Numbered from the stretch's first letter, positions 8,627 through 17,207 are shown. The stretch: 64,000 nt of DNA from Amycolatopsis sp. NBRC 101858 (GCF_030269325.1 NZ_BSTD01000001.1:884681-948680), one strand, 5' to 3'. The notes: generated from the sequence alone by a model not told the origin. Made by a program: numbers and translations.

Positions 8627-9424
8627 ATGACCACTTACCTCATCACCGGGGCCGGCGGTGGCCTCGGCGCCATCACCGCCCGCGACCTCGCCGCCCGGGG
8701 TCACCGCGTCGTCCTCGCCGTGCGCGACCCCGCCCGCGTCACGCCGCCGCCGGGCGACACCGACGTCCGGCGGCTCGACCTCGCCGACCTCGCGTCGGTG
8801 CGTGAGTTCGCCGCCGGCTGGACCGGCGACCTCGACGTCCTGGTCAACAACGCCGGCGTGATGGCCGTGCCGTACGCGAAGACCGCCGACGGCTTCGAGA
8901 CACACATGGCCGTCAACCACTTCGGGCCGTTCCTGCTGACGAATCTGCTGCTGCCACACCTGACAGGACGGGTCGTTACCGTCTCGTCCAACCTCGCGCG
9001 GCGGGGGAAGCTCCAGCTCGACGACCTGAACTGGGAGCACCGCCGCTACTCGCCGCTGGGCGCGTACAACCAGTCGAAGCTGGCGAACCTGCTGTTCACG
9101 CAGGAGCTGCACCGGCAGCTGACCGAGTCCGGGAGCAGCGTCCGGGCCGTCGCCGCCCACCCCGGCGTCGCGCGGACCGGGATCGACCGGAACTACGGCG
9201 GCGTGCAGGCGCTGGCCCTGCGGGCGCTCTACCCGGTCATCGCGCAGAAGAAGGCCGAGTACGGCGCGCTGCCCATTCTGTTCGCCGCGACCGAGGACGT
9301 CCCCGGCAACTCCTACGTCGGCCCGGGTGACCGGAACGGCGGACGGCCCCGGCTCGAACGACGGCGGGACCACGACGACGCCCGGGAACTGTGGGCGATC
9401 TCGGCCCGGCTCACTCGTAAGTGA
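8627..9424 (+). CDS. SDR family NAD(P)-dependent oxidoreductase
   Basis: 265 aa from ATG at 8627. Rossmann motif TGAGGGLGA at residues 7-15, NNAGV near 75, catalytic Ser in VSSNLAR, and YNQSK active-site Tyr/Lys. The long insert between the Ser and YNQSK and the C-terminal VGPGD region resemble the retinol-dehydrogenase/WWOX-like branch. NADP preference is plausible but not visible. Divergent from the MmyB-type regulator at 8526 and probably its main target. The C-terminus is slightly shorter and more charged than usual (RLERRRDHDDARELW). The substrate cannot be named. Confidence 0.87.
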   Translation: MTTYLITGAGGGLGAITARDLAARGHRVVLAVRDPARVTPPPGDTDVRRLDLADLASVREFAAGWTGDLDVLVNNAGVMAVPYAKTADGFETHMAVNHFGPFLLTNLLLPHLTGRVVTVSSNLARRGKLQLDDLNWEHRRYSPLGAYNQSKLANLLFTQELHRQLTESGSSVRAVAAHPGVARTGIDRNYGGVQALALRALYPVIAQKKAEYGALPILFAATEDVPGNSYVGPGDRNGGRPRLERRRDHDDARELWAISARLTRK

Positions 9425-9453
9425 GCCCACACTGGCGCCGCGCCGCCTCCCGC

Positions 9454-9478
9454 GTTAACCTACTCACGAGTAGGTAAC
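9454..9478. promoter_or_regulatory. Palindromic operator upstream of acyl-CoA dehydrogenase pair
   Basis: Inverted repeat with perfect inner arms CCTACTC (9459-9465) and GAGTAGG (9468-9474) around AC, extended outward by GTTAA on the left and TAAC on the right. It ends 14 bp before the dehydrogenase start, where a bound TetR-type repressor would block initiation. It differs from the GTTAGCG operator family at 23.7-25 kb, so a different regulator is implied. Confidence 0.55.
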
Positions 9479-9492
9479 GGATGGAGGGCCAC

Positions 9493-10815
9493 ATGGCTGC
9501 GCCAAGGAAACGGGACGCGATGGGCTGGGGCCTGTCCGCGCTGACCCGGCTGGCCGGGAGCAAGGTCGTCGATCGGGCGGGGCTGCGCAAGCCCATCGAA
9601 GGCCTGGTCACCGCGGGGACGCGCAACGGCTTCCGCGTCGCCGGCGCGGCGACCCGGTCGTTCAAGTCGGTGCAGAAGCTGGGCAAGCCCGCCCGGCTCA
9701 CCCCGGCCGGCGACACCGGGCTGTTCGACCTCACGCCGAGCGAAGACCAGCAGCTCATCGTCGAGACCGTGACGGAGTTCGCCGCCGAGCAGCTGCGTCC
9801 GGCCGCCGCGGACGCCGACGCCAAGCTCGAGGCACCCGAAGGCCTGCTGACCCGGGCCGCCGAGCTGGGCATCAGCCTGGTCGGCATCCCCGAGGAGCTC
9901 GGCGGCGTCGGCACCGAACGCTCGGTCGTCACCAACGCGCTCGTCGCGGAAGCGCTCGCGCACGGCGACCTGGGGCTCGCGGTCGCGGTGCTCGCGCCGT
10001 CCGCGGTGAGCACCGCGCTGGTCAGCTGGGGTGACGAGCAGCAGCAGGCCGACTACCTGCCCGCGTTCGTCGGCGAGAACGTGCCGGCCGCGGCGCTGGC
10101 GTTGCAGGAGCAGAAAGCGCTCTACGATCCGTTCAAGCCCGCGACGAAGGCGCGTCGCACGCCGAAGGGCTACCAGCTCGACGGCGTGAAGTCGCTGGTC
10201 CCGCGCGCGGCGCAGGCCGAGCTGTTCATCGTCTCGGCCGACCTCGAAGGCCGCGGACCGGCACTGTTCCTCGTCGAGTCGTCGAACGCCGGCGTGACCA
10301 TCGAGTCCGAACCGGCGATGGGTCTGCGCGGCGCCGCGACCGGCAAGCTGCACCTCGAGCACGTGAACCTGCCGGCGGGCGCGCTGCTCGGCGGCGGCAA
10401 GCTCGACGTCTTCACCGACCTCGTCCGGCTTTCGCGGCTGGGCTGGGCGGCGCTGGCCGCCGGCACCGCGAAGGCCGTCCTCGACTACGTCGTGCCTTAC
10501 GTCAACGAGCGGACGGCGTTCGGCGAGCCGATCAGCCACCGGCAGGCGGTCGCGTTCTCCGTCGCCGACATCGCGATCGAGCTGGAGGGCCTGCGCCTGG
10601 TGACGCTGCGCGCGGCGGCGCGGGCCGAGCAGGGCAAGCCCTACGCGCGGGAGGTCGCGCTGGCGCGCAAGCTCGCCGTGGACAAGGGCATGCAGATCGG
10701 CAGCGCGGGCGTGCAGCTGCTGGGCGGACACGGCTTCGTGAAGGAGCACCCCGTCGAGCGCTGGTACCGGGACCTGCGCGCCATCGGCGTCATGGAAGGC
10801 GCCGTCCTTCTCTAG
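9493..10815 (+). CDS. Acyl-CoA dehydrogenase, FadE24-like
   Basis: 440 aa from ATG 9493, chosen because the in-frame ATG at 9481 overlaps the GGAGGG Shine-Dalgarno. FAD-dependent acyl-CoA dehydrogenase of beta-oxidation, with about 75 extra N-terminal residues (basic, KKRDA-like start) before the helical core at TPSEDQQLIVETVTEFA. It ends abruptly at MEGAVLL, where most family members read EGT plus about 20 further residues; the Glu is kept. It is followed after 22 bp by a second dehydrogenase. The long-short pair resembles fadE24-fadE23 (Rv3139-Rv3140) of Mycobacterium tuberculosis by order and form. A heteromeric enzyme is possible. Confidence 0.82.
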   Translation: MAAPRKRDAMGWGLSALTRLAGSKVVDRAGLRKPIEGLVTAGTRNGFRVAGAATRSFKSVQKLGKPARLTPAGDTGLFDLTPSEDQQLIVETVTEFAAEQLRPAAADADAKLEAPEGLLTRAAELGISLVGIPEELGGVGTERSVVTNALVAEALAHGDLGLAVAVLAPSAVSTALVSWGDEQQQADYLPAFVGENVPAAALALQEQKALYDPFKPATKARRTPKGYQLDGVKSLVPRAAQAELFIVSADLEGRGPALFLVESSNAGVTIESEPAMGLRGAATGKLHLEHVNLPAGALLGGGKLDVFTDLVRLSRLGWAALAAGTAKAVLDYVVPYVNERTAFGEPISHRQAVAFSVADIAIELEGLRLVTLRAAARAEQGKPYAREVALARKLAVDKGMQIGSAGVQLLGGHGFVKEHPVERWYRDLRAIGVMEGAVLL

Positions 10816-10837
10816 GCTTTCGCGAAAGGCGTTAACG

Positions 10838-12040
10838 ATGATTAACCTGGAAGCTCCCAAGAAGGCCGGTGCCCTGATCAACCAGGCGTACCAGGCCGCG
10901 GCCGAGGTGTTCCGGCCGATCTCGCGCAAGTACGACCGCGCGGAACACACCTACCCGAGCGAGCTGGACATGTTCGCGGCGCTGCTGGACGGGCTCAACT
11001 CCTCCGGCGAGGGCGGCGCGGGCGCGGCGGGTGTCCGCCGGTCCGGCCCGGACAAGGAAAAGGGCAACCGCAACGGCGCCAACCTCAACGTCGTCCTCGG
11101 CACGATCGAGATGTGCTGGGGCGACGTCGGCCTGCTGCTGTCGATGCCGCGCCAGGGTCTCGGCAACGCGGCGATCGGCTCGGTCGCGACGGACGAGCAG
11201 CTGCAGCGTTTCTCCGGCATGTGGGCGGCGATGGCGATCACCGAGCCGTCCTTCGGATCGGACTCGGCGGCGGTCAGCACGACGGCCCGGCTCGACGGCG
11301 ACCACTACGTCATCAACGGCGAGAAGATCTTCGTGACGTCGGGCGAGCGCGCGGACGCGGTGGTCGTGTGGGCGACGCTGGACAAGTCCAAGGGCCGCGC
11401 GGCGATCAAGTCGTTCGTGGTGGAGAAGGGTACGCCGGGCTTCGAGGTGGTGCGCACCGAGCACAAGCTCGGCATCCGCGCCTCCGACACGGCAGTACTG
11501 CGCTTCGAGAACTGCCGTGTGCCCAAGGAGAACCTCCTGGGCACGCCGGAAATCGACACGGCCAAGGGTTTCGCGGGCGTCATGCAGACGTTCGACAACA
11601 CGCGTCCGCTGGTGGCGGCGATGGCGATCGGCGTGGCCCGGGCGGCACTGGAGGAGACTCGTCGCATTCTCACCGAGGCGGGCGTGGAGATCGACTACGA
11701 CCGCCCGGCGAACTCCCAGCACGCGGCGGCGGCCGAGTTCCTTCGTCTGGAGGCGGATTACGAGTCGGCGTACTTGCTGACGCTGGAATCCGCGTGGATG
11801 GCGGACAACCGCAAGCCGAACTCCCTGCAGGCATCGATGGCGAAAGCCAAGGCGGGGCGATCGGTGGTCGAGATCGCGCTGAAGTGCGTCGAGCTGACCG
11901 GGGCTTACGGCGAAGAGTCTTTGCTCGAAAAGTGGGCCCGGGACGCCAAAATCCTCGACATTTTCGAGGGGACGCAGCAGATTCAGCAGCTCATCGTGGC
12001 TCGCCGGATCCTCGGGAAGTCGTCCGCCGAACTGAAGTGA
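10838..12040 (+). CDS. Acyl-CoA dehydrogenase, FadE23-like
   Basis: 400 aa. Shows AITEPSFGSDSAAVSTTA (FAD/substrate loop), a WVI-like HYVINGEKIFVTSG beta region, and the C-terminal catalytic loop DIFEGTQQIQQLIVARRILG with the base Glu in FEGT. Residues 55-80 carry an unusual polar insert (GEGGAGAAGVRRSGPDKEKGNRNG) in place of the normal short helix-loop. It lies 22 bp downstream of the FadE24-like gene and is very likely cotranscribed from the palindrome-controlled promoter at 9454-9478. Expected to oxidise an acyl-CoA to the enoyl-CoA with FAD; chain length is not predictable. Confidence 0.85.
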   Translation: MINLEAPKKAGALINQAYQAAAEVFRPISRKYDRAEHTYPSELDMFAALLDGLNSSGEGGAGAAGVRRSGPDKEKGNRNGANLNVVLGTIEMCWGDVGLLLSMPRQGLGNAAIGSVATDEQLQRFSGMWAAMAITEPSFGSDSAAVSTTARLDGDHYVINGEKIFVTSGERADAVVVWATLDKSKGRAAIKSFVVEKGTPGFEVVRTEHKLGIRASDTAVLRFENCRVPKENLLGTPEIDTAKGFAGVMQTFDNTRPLVAAMAIGVARAALEETRRILTEAGVEIDYDRPANSQHAAAAEFLRLEADYESAYLLTLESAWMADNRKPNSLQASMAKAKAGRSVVEIALKCVELTGAYGEESLLEKWARDAKILDIFEGTQQIQQLIVARRILGKSSAELK

Positions 12041-12088
12041 AGCGCCGGTACGTCGGCCTCCGGTACCCTCGCGGTCCGGAGGCCGACT

Positions 12089-12301
12089 GTGACTGACCCC
12101 AGTGAGACCCGCGTTTACGAGCCCGGTGACCCGACCCCCATCAAGACGCCCGAGGAATGGGACGCCGAAGGCTGGGATGCCGGGCGGCAGGACCCGAAGA
12201 CGCTCGATGAAGCCCGGGAAGCCCTCGCCTCGCGGATCGACGCCCATGACGCGCCCGACACCGAAGCCGACGCCGGTGCCTACGACGCGGTGGAGGGCTG
12301 A
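12089..12301 (+). CDS. Small acidic hypothetical protein
   Basis: 70 aa from GTG 12089. Strongly acidic, rich in Asp, Glu and Pro with no hydrophobic segment; contains the tandem-like WDAEGWDAG. The stop overlaps the ATG of the amidase gene (TGATG), so the two are translationally coupled and probably function together, perhaps as a cytosolic partner. I recognise no family. Conservation next to the same amidase in other genomes would be the best support for it being real. Confidence 0.6.
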   Translation: MTDPSETRVYEPGDPTPIKTPEEWDAEGWDAGRQDPKTLDEAREALASRIDAHDAPDTEADAGAYDAVEG

Positions 12302-13176
12302 TGGCGATCTACGTCCCCTGGCTCGTCGACGCCGCTCGCAGTACCGGCTACCCCGTTGTCGAAGTGCCCGGGTGGCAGACCCGGGGCCACGGGGGCATGC
12401 GCGTTGTCGAAGGGGTTGTCGGGCACCACACCGCCACCGCCGACTCCGCTCCCGGTGACTACCCCTCGCTCGACGTCGTCACGCACGGGCGGGCCGATCT
12501 CGCCGGGCCGCTGTGCAACCTCGGGCTCGGGCGCAGTGGCACCGTCTACGTCGTCGCCGCCGGGTGTGCCTACCACGCCGGTGCGTCGCGGTGGCTCGGG
12601 TTCCTCGATGTCAACGACGAGTTCCTCGGCATCGAAGCCGAGTCCGCGGGTGCCGGAGGCTGGACGGACGCGCAACGGGACGCCTACCCCAAGCTCGTCG
12701 CCGCGTTGCTGCGGTACATGTCGCGTGGTCTCGAGCGCTACGCCGGGCACAAGGACGTCTGCGTTCCCGTCGGCCGCAAGATCGACCCCGTCGGCATCGA
12801 CACGAACTGGCTGCGCGAGCGCGCCGCCAACCCCACCGTCACCGCGCCCGACGTGGGCGTCGAGATCCTCGAGCGCATCACCGTCACGCCGCCGGACGCG
12901 GGCGAGAACATCGTCCGCGTCCACCTGGCCGGCAGTCCCGGCGGGGCGATCGTCATCCGGCCCCGGCTGGGCGGCGACGGCTTCGCGCGGCCGATGTGGG
13001 TGTCGAACATCTACGCGTGGGGCTCGGACCGCGCGGGCGTCGGCCACAACCCCGGGCAGATCCCGGGCCACGACCCGAAGCTGACGTCGCACCGGCGCTA
13101 CGACCTGCCCGGCGCGGTGTGGGCGGACGTCCGCTACAGCGCGGCCGAGCCGTTCGAGATCGACTTAGTCGGCTGA
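12301..13176 (+). CDS. N-acetylmuramoyl-L-alanine amidase (PGRP/Amidase_2 fold)
   Basis: 291 aa. Residues 35-165 carry the amidase_2/PGRP zinc motifs: VVGHHTATA (first His), AYHAGAS, and AGHKDVCVPVGRKIDP (second His and Cys/Asp ligand region). The fold cleaves the amide between muramic acid and L-Ala in peptidoglycan. There is no signal peptide or membrane segment, as in many phage-type or actinobacterial endolysins, so export would need another route. The C-terminal 100 residues form a separate beta-rich module (VRVHLAGSPGGAIVIRPR, MWVSNIYAWG) that I do not recognise; it may bind the wall. The last 12 bp overlap the convergent hydrolase gene. Confidence 0.83.
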   Translation: MAIYVPWLVDAARSTGYPVVEVPGWQTRGHGGMRVVEGVVGHHTATADSAPGDYPSLDVVTHGRADLAGPLCNLGLGRSGTVYVVAAGCAYHAGASRWLGFLDVNDEFLGIEAESAGAGGWTDAQRDAYPKLVAALLRYMSRGLERYAGHKDVCVPVGRKIDPVGIDTNWLRERAANPTVTAPDVGVEILERITVTPPDAGENIVRVHLAGSPGGAIVIRPRLGGDGFARPMWVSNIYAWGSDRAGVGHNPGQIPGHDPKLTSHRRYDLPGAVWADVRYSAAEPFEIDLVG

Positions 13177-14226
13177 AGCCTGGTCGTCGAGGAACTCGTC
13201 CAGGTAGCGCCACGTCGTGCCGCGCGCCTTGCGGCCCGTCAGCACTCCGAGGTGGCCGCCCGGTGCCGTCTTGAAGCGGACCTCCGGGGCCTTGTCCAGC
13301 AGCTCCACCACCCGCTCCACCGACGGCCGCGGGGCGATCGTGTCGTTCTCGCCCGCCACCACCAGCGTCGGGACCCGGACCGACGACAGCGAGATGATGC
13401 GCCCGTTGAGGTCCACCTTGCCCTCCGCCAGGTCGTTCGTGCGGAACAACCGGTGGTACAGCTGGCCGAACGTGCGGCCCGGGTAGGCGTACATGTTGCT
13501 CATGAAGTGGTCGACCGCCTCGATCTGCGCGAGGTAGTCGCGGTCGTCGAGGTGCGAGAGGATCGCGATCGGCTTCGTGATCTCCTTGCTGATGCCCGTC
13601 GCGCGGAACACGCGGCTGACCAAATAGGACGGTGCGCCGCCGAACGCGCGGTAGATCGGCGTCAGGAGGTGGCCGCCGGTCAGGTCCACCAGCGGGCGGA
13701 ACGGCGCGACGATCGGGATCGCCGTGAAGTCCACCGGGGAGCCGATCGCCGTGATCGACGCGATCGGGAGGTCCGGCTGGTCGGCGTTCACCAGCAGCGA
13801 GAAGATCCCGCCCAGCGACCACGACACGAGGTGCACGGGCTGCCCGCCGGCGTCCGCGCTCACCTTGCGGATCGCCCGCGGCAGGACCTCGTCGATCCAG
13901 TGCTCGATGCCCAGGCGGCGGTCCGAGAAGGCGACCATGCCGTAGTCGACGAGGTAGGCGTTGCGGCCGCCCTCGACCAGGTGCTCGAGGAGGCTGCAGC
14001 CGCGGCGCAGGTCGAAGCAGATCGCCGGCGCGGCCAGCGGCGGCACCAGCAGGATCGGCGGCCCGGACACCGGGCGGCTGCTGTGCGTCATCCGGTAGAC
14101 CGAGCGGTTGGGCCCCTGATCGATCAGCACCCGCGGCATCGGGCGCAGGTCGGCGACCCCGCCGTGCAGCACCTTGCCGACCACGTTCGACGCCGCGGCG
14201 GCCAGCCGTGCGGGCGGTGAAACCAT
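13165..14226 (-). CDS. Alpha/beta-fold hydrolase, PHA synthase-like
   Basis: 353 aa from ATG 14226 with GGAGG nine bases upstream. The sequence follows the PhaC-like branch: ILLVPPLAAPAICFDL near the N-terminus, nucleophile elbow VSWSLGGI, acid loop VAGENDTIAPRPS and a late His in GGHLGVLTG. PHA synthases use Cys in the elbow; here it is Ser, so a lipase/esterase or acyltransferase is more likely than polymer synthesis. The gene is the last of a minus-strand run map-GNAT-SDR-hydrolase. Substrate unknown; membrane association through the basic-hydrophobic N-terminus is possible. Confidence 0.8.
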   Translation of the reverse strand: MVSPPARLAAAASNVVGKVLHGGVADLRPMPRVLIDQGPNRSVYRMTHSSRPVSGPPILLVPPLAAPAICFDLRRGCSLLEHLVEGGRNAYLVDYGMVAFSDRRLGIEHWIDEVLPRAIRKVSADAGGQPVHLVSWSLGGIFSLLVNADQPDLPIASITAIGSPVDFTAIPIVAPFRPLVDLTGGHLLTPIYRAFGGAPSYLVSRVFRATGISKEITKPIAILSHLDDRDYLAQIEAVDHFMSNMYAYPGRTFGQLYHRLFRTNDLAEGKVDLNGRIISLSSVRVPTLVVAGENDTIAPRPSVERVVELLDKAPEVRFKTAPGGHLGVLTGRKARGTTWRYLDEFLDDQASAD

Positions 14227-14339
14227 TTCCTCGAGCCTCCTGCGACGTCCCCCGGGCACTTCCGCTCAATCTTGCCCGGTCACGCCGAGGGACTCAACAC
14301 CGCCCACGTCCAAATCGGACAGACGCTAGGCCGTCCGAG

Positions 14340-15185
14340 TTACTCCGTGCCCGCCCCGGGTGCGCTCTCGGCGGCGCGCGCCTCGTAGTCCGCGCGAGCC
14401 GGGGAATGGGCCGCTGAAGCCAAAAGCCGGTCCGCCTTCAGCGCACGGGCGAGCGCTTCACCGGCCCGCCGCGGCAGCAGCCGGGTGAGCTTGCCCATAG
14501 TTCCCACGGATCGGGGCACGAAGACCTCGAACCGGGGTTTGCGCAGCGTGGCCACGATGGCGTCGGCGACGTCTTCCGGGCGCGACGACTTGAACAGCTT
14601 CGCCTCGCCGAGCCCGCTCGCGAGCTCGGTCCGCACGATCGCCGGCATCACGCACGAGATGTGCACGCCGGACCCGTGCAGCTCCAGGTGCACCGCCTCG
14701 GACAGCCCGACGACGGCGTGCTTGGTCGCGCAGTACGTCGCCGCGCCGGGGAAACCGGCCTTGCCCGCGAAGGAAGCGACGTTCACGATGTGCCCGGACC
14801 GTCGCGGCCGCATCCGCTTCACCGCTTCGCGGGTGCCGTGGATGACGGCGTGCAGGTTGATCTCCAGCTGACGCCGGGTCGTCGCGTCGCTCTCTTCTTC
14901 GAGGAGGGCCAGCGGCATGATCCCGGCGTTGTTGACCAGGACGTCGATCCGGCCGTGGCGGCGCTCGACCTCGTCGAGGAACTCGGTGAACCCCTTGATG
15001 TCGGTGACGTCCAGCGGCAGCGCCTCGGCGTCGAGCTCCCCTGCGGTCTTCTCGGCCCGGACCTGGTCGAGGTCGCCGATCACCACCCGCGCGCCCAGCC
15101 GGGACAGCGCCGACGCGGTCGCCGCGCCGATCCCCTGCCCGCCCCCGGTGATGACGACGACCTTGCCCGCGAGCTCCTCGGCCAT
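14340..15185 (-). CDS. SDR family oxidoreductase
   Basis: 281 aa from ATG 15185 (GGAGTCGCC before it). Classical SDR: TGGGQGIGAAT at 13-23 for the cofactor, DLDQ after beta-2 suggesting NAD(H), NNAGIMP, and YCATK active site. A C-terminal extension after RPEDVADAIVATL contains RLLPRRAGEALARAL, a basic amphipathic stretch typical of mycobacterial-type SDRs that act on lipid substrates. It lies 59 bp downstream of the GNAT gene and 113 bp upstream of the PhaC-like hydrolase, in the same orientation. The exact substrate is not identifiable. Confidence 0.88.
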   Translation of the reverse strand: MAEELAGKVVVITGGGQGIGAATASALSRLGARVVIGDLDQVRAEKTAGELDAEALPLDVTDIKGFTEFLDEVERRHGRIDVLVNNAGIMPLALLEEESDATTRRQLEINLHAVIHGTREAVKRMRPRRSGHIVNVASFAGKAGFPGAATYCATKHAVVGLSEAVHLELHGSGVHISCVMPAIVRTELASGLGEAKLFKSSRPEDVADAIVATLRKPRFEVFVPRSVGTMGKLTRLLPRRAGEALARALKADRLLASAAHSPARADYEARAAESAPGAGTE

Positions 15186-15244
15186 GGCGACTCCTTCGTC
15201 TGTTGGCAACGCGTCAACAGTGTCACCCCTGGCCCGCGATCGCG

Positions 15245-15757
15245 CTACCCCACGCGTTGCTCGAGAACCTGCCCGACCCACTCCTCGACGTGGAACTGCA
15301 CGGTCGGCTTGAAGCCCTGGCTCTCGTAGTAGCGCTGCAGGTCGCCGTCGCCGCCGGCCCAGCAGTCGACGCGCACGAGGTCGATGCCGCGCCGCCGCGC
15401 CTCGTCGAGCGCGTACTCGATCAGCCGCCCGCCGACGCGCCGCCCGGTGAACCGCCGGGACGTGATCAGCAATCGGACATACAGTTCACGCTCGTCAACC
15501 GGCGGGACGTGCGGGTCGTGCTCCTCCGAGACGATCAGCGCGCCGGCCGCTTCGCCGTCGACCATCGCGATGCGCAGGCCCGGGTCCGCGGCCATCCCCT
15601 TGACGCGTTCGACGCGCTTCGGGACCCGGCTCCACGGCTCGGTCCCCCACTGCTTCGAGCTGCCGCGCGCGACGAGCCATTCGACGGCCTCGTCGAAGAA
15701 GGCGAGCAGCGTGTCAGCGTCCCCGGAATCACCCGATCGGATGACGGTGTTGTCCAT
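15245..15757 (-). CDS. GNAT family N-acetyltransferase
   Basis: 170 aa. GNAT fold with ELYVRLLITSRRFTGRRVGG, i.e. beta-4 followed by the R-R-x-G-G pyrophosphate loop at about 112-116, and YYESQGFKPT as the usual C-terminal motif. Starts nine bases after the methionine aminopeptidase stop, so it is in that operon; N-terminal Met removal and N-acetylation are biochemically adjacent, but a RimI-like role is only a guess. The N-terminal region (FDEAVEWLVARGSSKQWG) matches a common actinobacterial GNAT subfamily of unknown substrate. Confidence 0.85.
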   Translation of the reverse strand: MDNTVIRSGDSGDADTLLAFFDEAVEWLVARGSSKQWGTEPWSRVPKRVERVKGMAADPGLRIAMVDGEAAGALIVSEEHDPHVPPVDERELYVRLLITSRRFTGRRVGGRLIEYALDEARRRGIDLVRVDCWAGGDGDLQRYYESQGFKPTVQFHVEEWVGQVLEQRVG

Positions 15758-15766
15758 CCCCCTTGT

Positions 15767-16531
15767 CTACCGCACGGTGAGCACGCGCGGGCCGTCTTCG
15801 GTGATGGCGATGGTGTGTTCGACGTGCGCGGCGCGGCTGCCGTCGGCGGTGTGCAGCGACCAGCCGTCCTCGGCGTACCGGTAGGCGTCGCCGCCCCGGG
15901 TGAGCATCGGCTCGATCGCCAGCGCGAGGCCCGGCTTGAGCCGCATCCCGCGCCCCGCGCGGCCTTCGTTCGCCAGGTGCGGGTCCTCGTGCATCGCGCG
16001 GCCGATCCCGTGACCACCGTGGTCGTCGAGCATGCCGTGGCCCGACGCGCGGCCGGCGGCGCCGATCGCGGCGGAGATGTCACCGAGCTTCGCGCCGGGC
16101 CGGGCCGCGGCGATCCCGGCGGCCAGCGCGCGCTCGGTCGCCTCGATCAGCGCGAGGTCGCGCGGGTCGGCGGTGCCGACGACGAAGCTGATCGCGGCGT
16201 CGCCGTTCCAGCCGTCGACGATCGCGCCGCAGTCGATGCTGACCAGGTCGCCGTCCTGGATGCGGTACGCCGTCGGGATGCCGTGCACGACGACGTCGTT
16301 GACGCTGGCGCAGATGACACCCGGGTAGGGCGTGGGCGCGGAGCGCGGCTGGTAGTGCAGGAACGACGGCTTGGCACCGGCTTCGCTGATCAGCTGCGCG
16401 GCGACTTCGTCCAGTTCACGCAGGGAGACGCCGATCGCGGCGGCCTCCTTCACGGCGTGCAGCGCCCGTGCGACCACTCGCCCCGCTTCGCGCATCACCG
16501 CCAGCTCGGCTGCGGTTTTGATCTCGACCAT
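15767..16531 (-). CDS. map: Type I methionine aminopeptidase
   Basis: 254 aa, the normal length for a short type I enzyme. Metal ligands are visible in order: Asp in VSIDCGAIVDGWNGDAA (two Asp), His in GHGIGRAMHEDP, Glu in LAIEPMLTRGG and Glu in VEHTIAITEDGP. Removes initiator Met from nascent proteins in the cytosol. Translation starts at ATG 16531. A TATAGT hexamer sits seven bases upstream with no Shine-Dalgarno, which suggests a leaderless or near-leaderless mRNA. It heads the minus operon with GNAT, SDR and hydrolase genes. It may be a second map gene, since the housekeeping copy usually lies beside secY-adk-infA. Confidence 0.93.
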   Translation of the reverse strand: MVEIKTAAELAVMREAGRVVARALHAVKEAAAIGVSLRELDEVAAQLISEAGAKPSFLHYQPRSAPTPYPGVICASVNDVVVHGIPTAYRIQDGDLVSIDCGAIVDGWNGDAAISFVVGTADPRDLALIEATERALAAGIAAARPGAKLGDISAAIGAAGRASGHGMLDDHGGHGIGRAMHEDPHLANEGRAGRGMRLKPGLALAIEPMLTRGGDAYRYAEDGWSLHTADGSRAAHVEHTIAITEDGPRVLTVR

Positions 16532-16539
16532 GACGATAA

Positions 16540-16553
16540 CTATACCGGTATAG
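16540..16553. promoter_or_regulatory. Palindrome CTATACCGGTATAG over the map promoter
   Basis: Perfect 14-bp palindrome ending 9 bp before the map ATG. On the minus strand its right half supplies TATAGT, a good -10 hexamer. A protein bound here would occlude the -10 element. GntR-type regulators recognise sites of this look, but none lies next to it. Confidence 0.5.
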
Positions 16554-16676
16554 ATATTGGCATCCAGTCGGCGATCGGCCGTCGCGTTCAGCCGGTGGCT
16601 CTGTCCGTGTCATCCGGAGTTCAAGGTGCGCTGATTGACTTTCCCTGTTCACAACCTCTCTTGCGACGAGGACAAA

Positions 16677-17207
16677 TTGACAGAGTCAGTGCCCGGCGGC
16701 GATCCGTTGGCCGCGTTCACCGCCGACCTCGACGAAATTCGGGCAAAAGCCGCAGCAGCGCAGGAAAAACTCCGCACCGCCGTCGCCACGGTGCAGGCGC
16801 CGGACGGGGCCGTCTCGGTGACCGTCGGCCCGAGCGGCGTCCTGCAAGAGCTCCGGTTCGGCCCCCGCGCGTACGAGCGGCCGCCGCAAGCCTTGTCCGG
16901 CCTGGTGATGCAGCTGATCGGCCGTGCGCAGCAGAAGGTCTCAGCCCAGGTCGCCGACGCGTTCAGCGGCATGGTCGGCGAGAGCTCGGACGCCCGCGCA
17001 CTGCTGGACGAGTTCCTGCCGGCTCCCGACGAGGGACCGCCGCCCCCGGACAAGAGCGACGTGTTCCTGCCGGAGCAGGAGGCCGAAGACCGCCCGCCGC
17101 GGCCGCCACACCGCCCGCCGAGCCCGCCGCCACCGCAGCAAGGTCCGCCGCGTCGTCGTCCCCGGCCCGCGCCGGACGAGGACGACGACGAGAGCAACCC
17201 CTGGTAG
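16677..17207 (+). CDS. YbaB/EbfC-like protein with proline-rich acidic tail (type VII cluster)
   Basis: 176 aa from TTG 16677 (GAGGA four bases upstream); GTG 16689 is an alternative. Residues 8-110 form a coiled-coil then beta pattern like YbaB/EbfC proteins (FTADLDEIRAKAAAAQEKL, then AVSVTVGPSGVLQELRFG). In actinobacteria such proteins are often encoded with ESX/WXG100-type substrates. The last 60 residues are a Pro/Arg/Asp tail ending in EDDDESNPW. Fifteen bases later the EspC-like gene begins, so the three genes form a unit. Cytosolic chaperone or nucleoid roles are both possible; I favour a secretion-linked accessory role from context. Confidence 0.7.
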   Translation: MTESVPGGDPLAAFTADLDEIRAKAAAAQEKLRTAVATVQAPDGAVSVTVGPSGVLQELRFGPRAYERPPQALSGLVMQLIGRAQQKVSAQVADAFSGMVGESSDARALLDEFLPAPDEGPPPPDKSDVFLPEQEAEDRPPRPPHRPPSPPPPQQGPPRRRPRPAPDEDDDESNPW

